A stretch of DNA of 64,000 nucleotides from Yoonia sp. GPGPB17 (GTDB taxonomy: Bacteria; Pseudomonadota; Alphaproteobacteria; Rhodobacterales; Rhodobacteraceae), in the NCBI RefSeq assembly GCF_037892195.1, contig NZ_JATACI010000002.1:1-64000 (forward strand), read 5' to 3'. How positions within the stretch are numbered: the stretch's first letter is position 1; the number at the start of each line of letters is the position of its first letter. This document shows, one piece after another, positions 63,589 to 64,000 of this stretch. The notes under the pieces were generated by a model, which was not told where the DNA came from, searched no databases, and saw nothing but the letters and a program-made list of their open reading frames with translations. The position numbers and the translations under genes are program-made.

Positions 63589-64000
63589 ATGGCAGGAAAT
63601 AACGGTGGCCCTTGGGGCGGCGGTGGAAACAACGGCTCGGGCGGCAGAAATGATGATGACCGCGACAGCGGTGGTCGGAAACCTGGTAATGACGGTCCGA
63701 ACATTCCCGAGATTGATGAGCTGGTAAACAAAGGCCGCGAACAGCTGCGCGTACTAATGGGCGGCGGCGGCGATGGCAGCGGGCGTTCAAGCGGCAGTGG
63801 CGGCGGTGGCCCGCAGGTCACACGCGGTATGGTTGGCCTTGGTATGATTGTTGCCCTCATTGCTTGGCTGGGTGCGTCTTTCTACACCGTGCGCCCTGAA
63901 GAGAAATCAGTGGAACTTTTCTTGGGTGATTTCCTTGCCGTGGGTGAGCCGGGTTTGAACTTCGCGCCTTGGCCAGTCGTGACACGTGAAGTGCTCGCCG
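63589..64000 (+). CDS. hflK: FtsH protease regulator HflK, 5' part only
   Basis: 137 codons are visible before the window ends. A glycine/asparagine-rich N-terminus (MAGNNGGPWGGGGNNGSGGR) is followed by IPEIDELVNKGREQLRVLMG, a membrane helix (GMVGLGMIVALIAWLGASFY), and the start of the SPFH domain (TVRPEEKSVELFLGDFLAVG, then EPGLNFAPWP). HflK with HflC surrounds FtsH in the membrane. GAAAGGAAGC precedes the ATG. Confidence 0.93.
   Translation, partial: MAGNNGGPWGGGGNNGSGGRNDDDRDSGGRKPGNDGPNIPEIDELVNKGREQLRVLMGGGGDGSGRSSGSGGGGPQVTRGMVGLGMIVALIAWLGASFYTVRPEEKSVELFLGDFLAVGEPGLNFAPWPVVTREVLA

Overview
The window looks like chromosomal DNA of a Roseobacter-group alphaproteobacterium (Rhodobacteraceae); the genus cannot be fixed from the sequence alone. 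The signs are ThyX in place of ThyA, the infA-maf-rng-yacG-tRNA-Phe block, a complete polyhydroxyalkanoate (PHA) locus with PhaR-type operators, a bufferin (MNIO) operon, and many small conserved proteins of this group (DUF2842, DUF6524, DUF3768, Slam-type exporter).

Layout. 1-6448 is an accessory region ending at the 3' end of tRNA-Phe: a secreted polysaccharide lyase, small unknown genes, an XRE regulator, DUF3768, and a base-compositionally distinct 670-residue membrane protein. The N-terminal half of that protein resembles EF-G domains IV and V without any GTPase. Two operator-like arrays of 26-bp dyads and a set of integrase-arm-like direct repeats lie in this region. 6618-8686 is the infA-maf-rng-yacG operon. 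9079-13648 is accessory again: hipBA with four evenly spaced operators, gene debris including a truncated DUF3768 copy, and a Slam-like outer-membrane exporter beside a frameshifted lipoprotein cargo. 13829-25293 holds thyX, an orphan restriction-type nuclease, 23-bp intergenic palindromes, a cold shock protein, the bufABCD copper operon, thrS and small regulators.

25385-36078 is the PHA region: hydrolases, a sugar/cation symporter, phaZ divergent from phaC, phaP, a roughly 2.4-kb insertion (MerR, DUF2938, unknown membrane protein), then phaR. CTGC-N3/4-GCAG boxes in front of these genes suggest one PhaR regulon. 36089-45112 combines an agmatine deiminase-like protein, a PuuA/PuuB/amidotransferase set and a polar amino-acid ABC transporter, reading as uptake and gamma-glutamyl breakdown of polyamines or basic amino acids. 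The rest is mainly housekeeping: rlmJ-terB-PhnD-like, pyrG, secG, amidase, purA, thiamine diphosphokinase, sdaA, rpiA, gor and the start of hflK.

Six genes that should be intact are split by apparent single-base frameshifts (Slam cargo, MFS symporter, phaZ, ABC ATPase, AraC regulator, DMT transporter). Several fall in short homopolymers. Either the sequence carries indel errors or this genome has several young pseudogenes; this limits what can be said about those genes.
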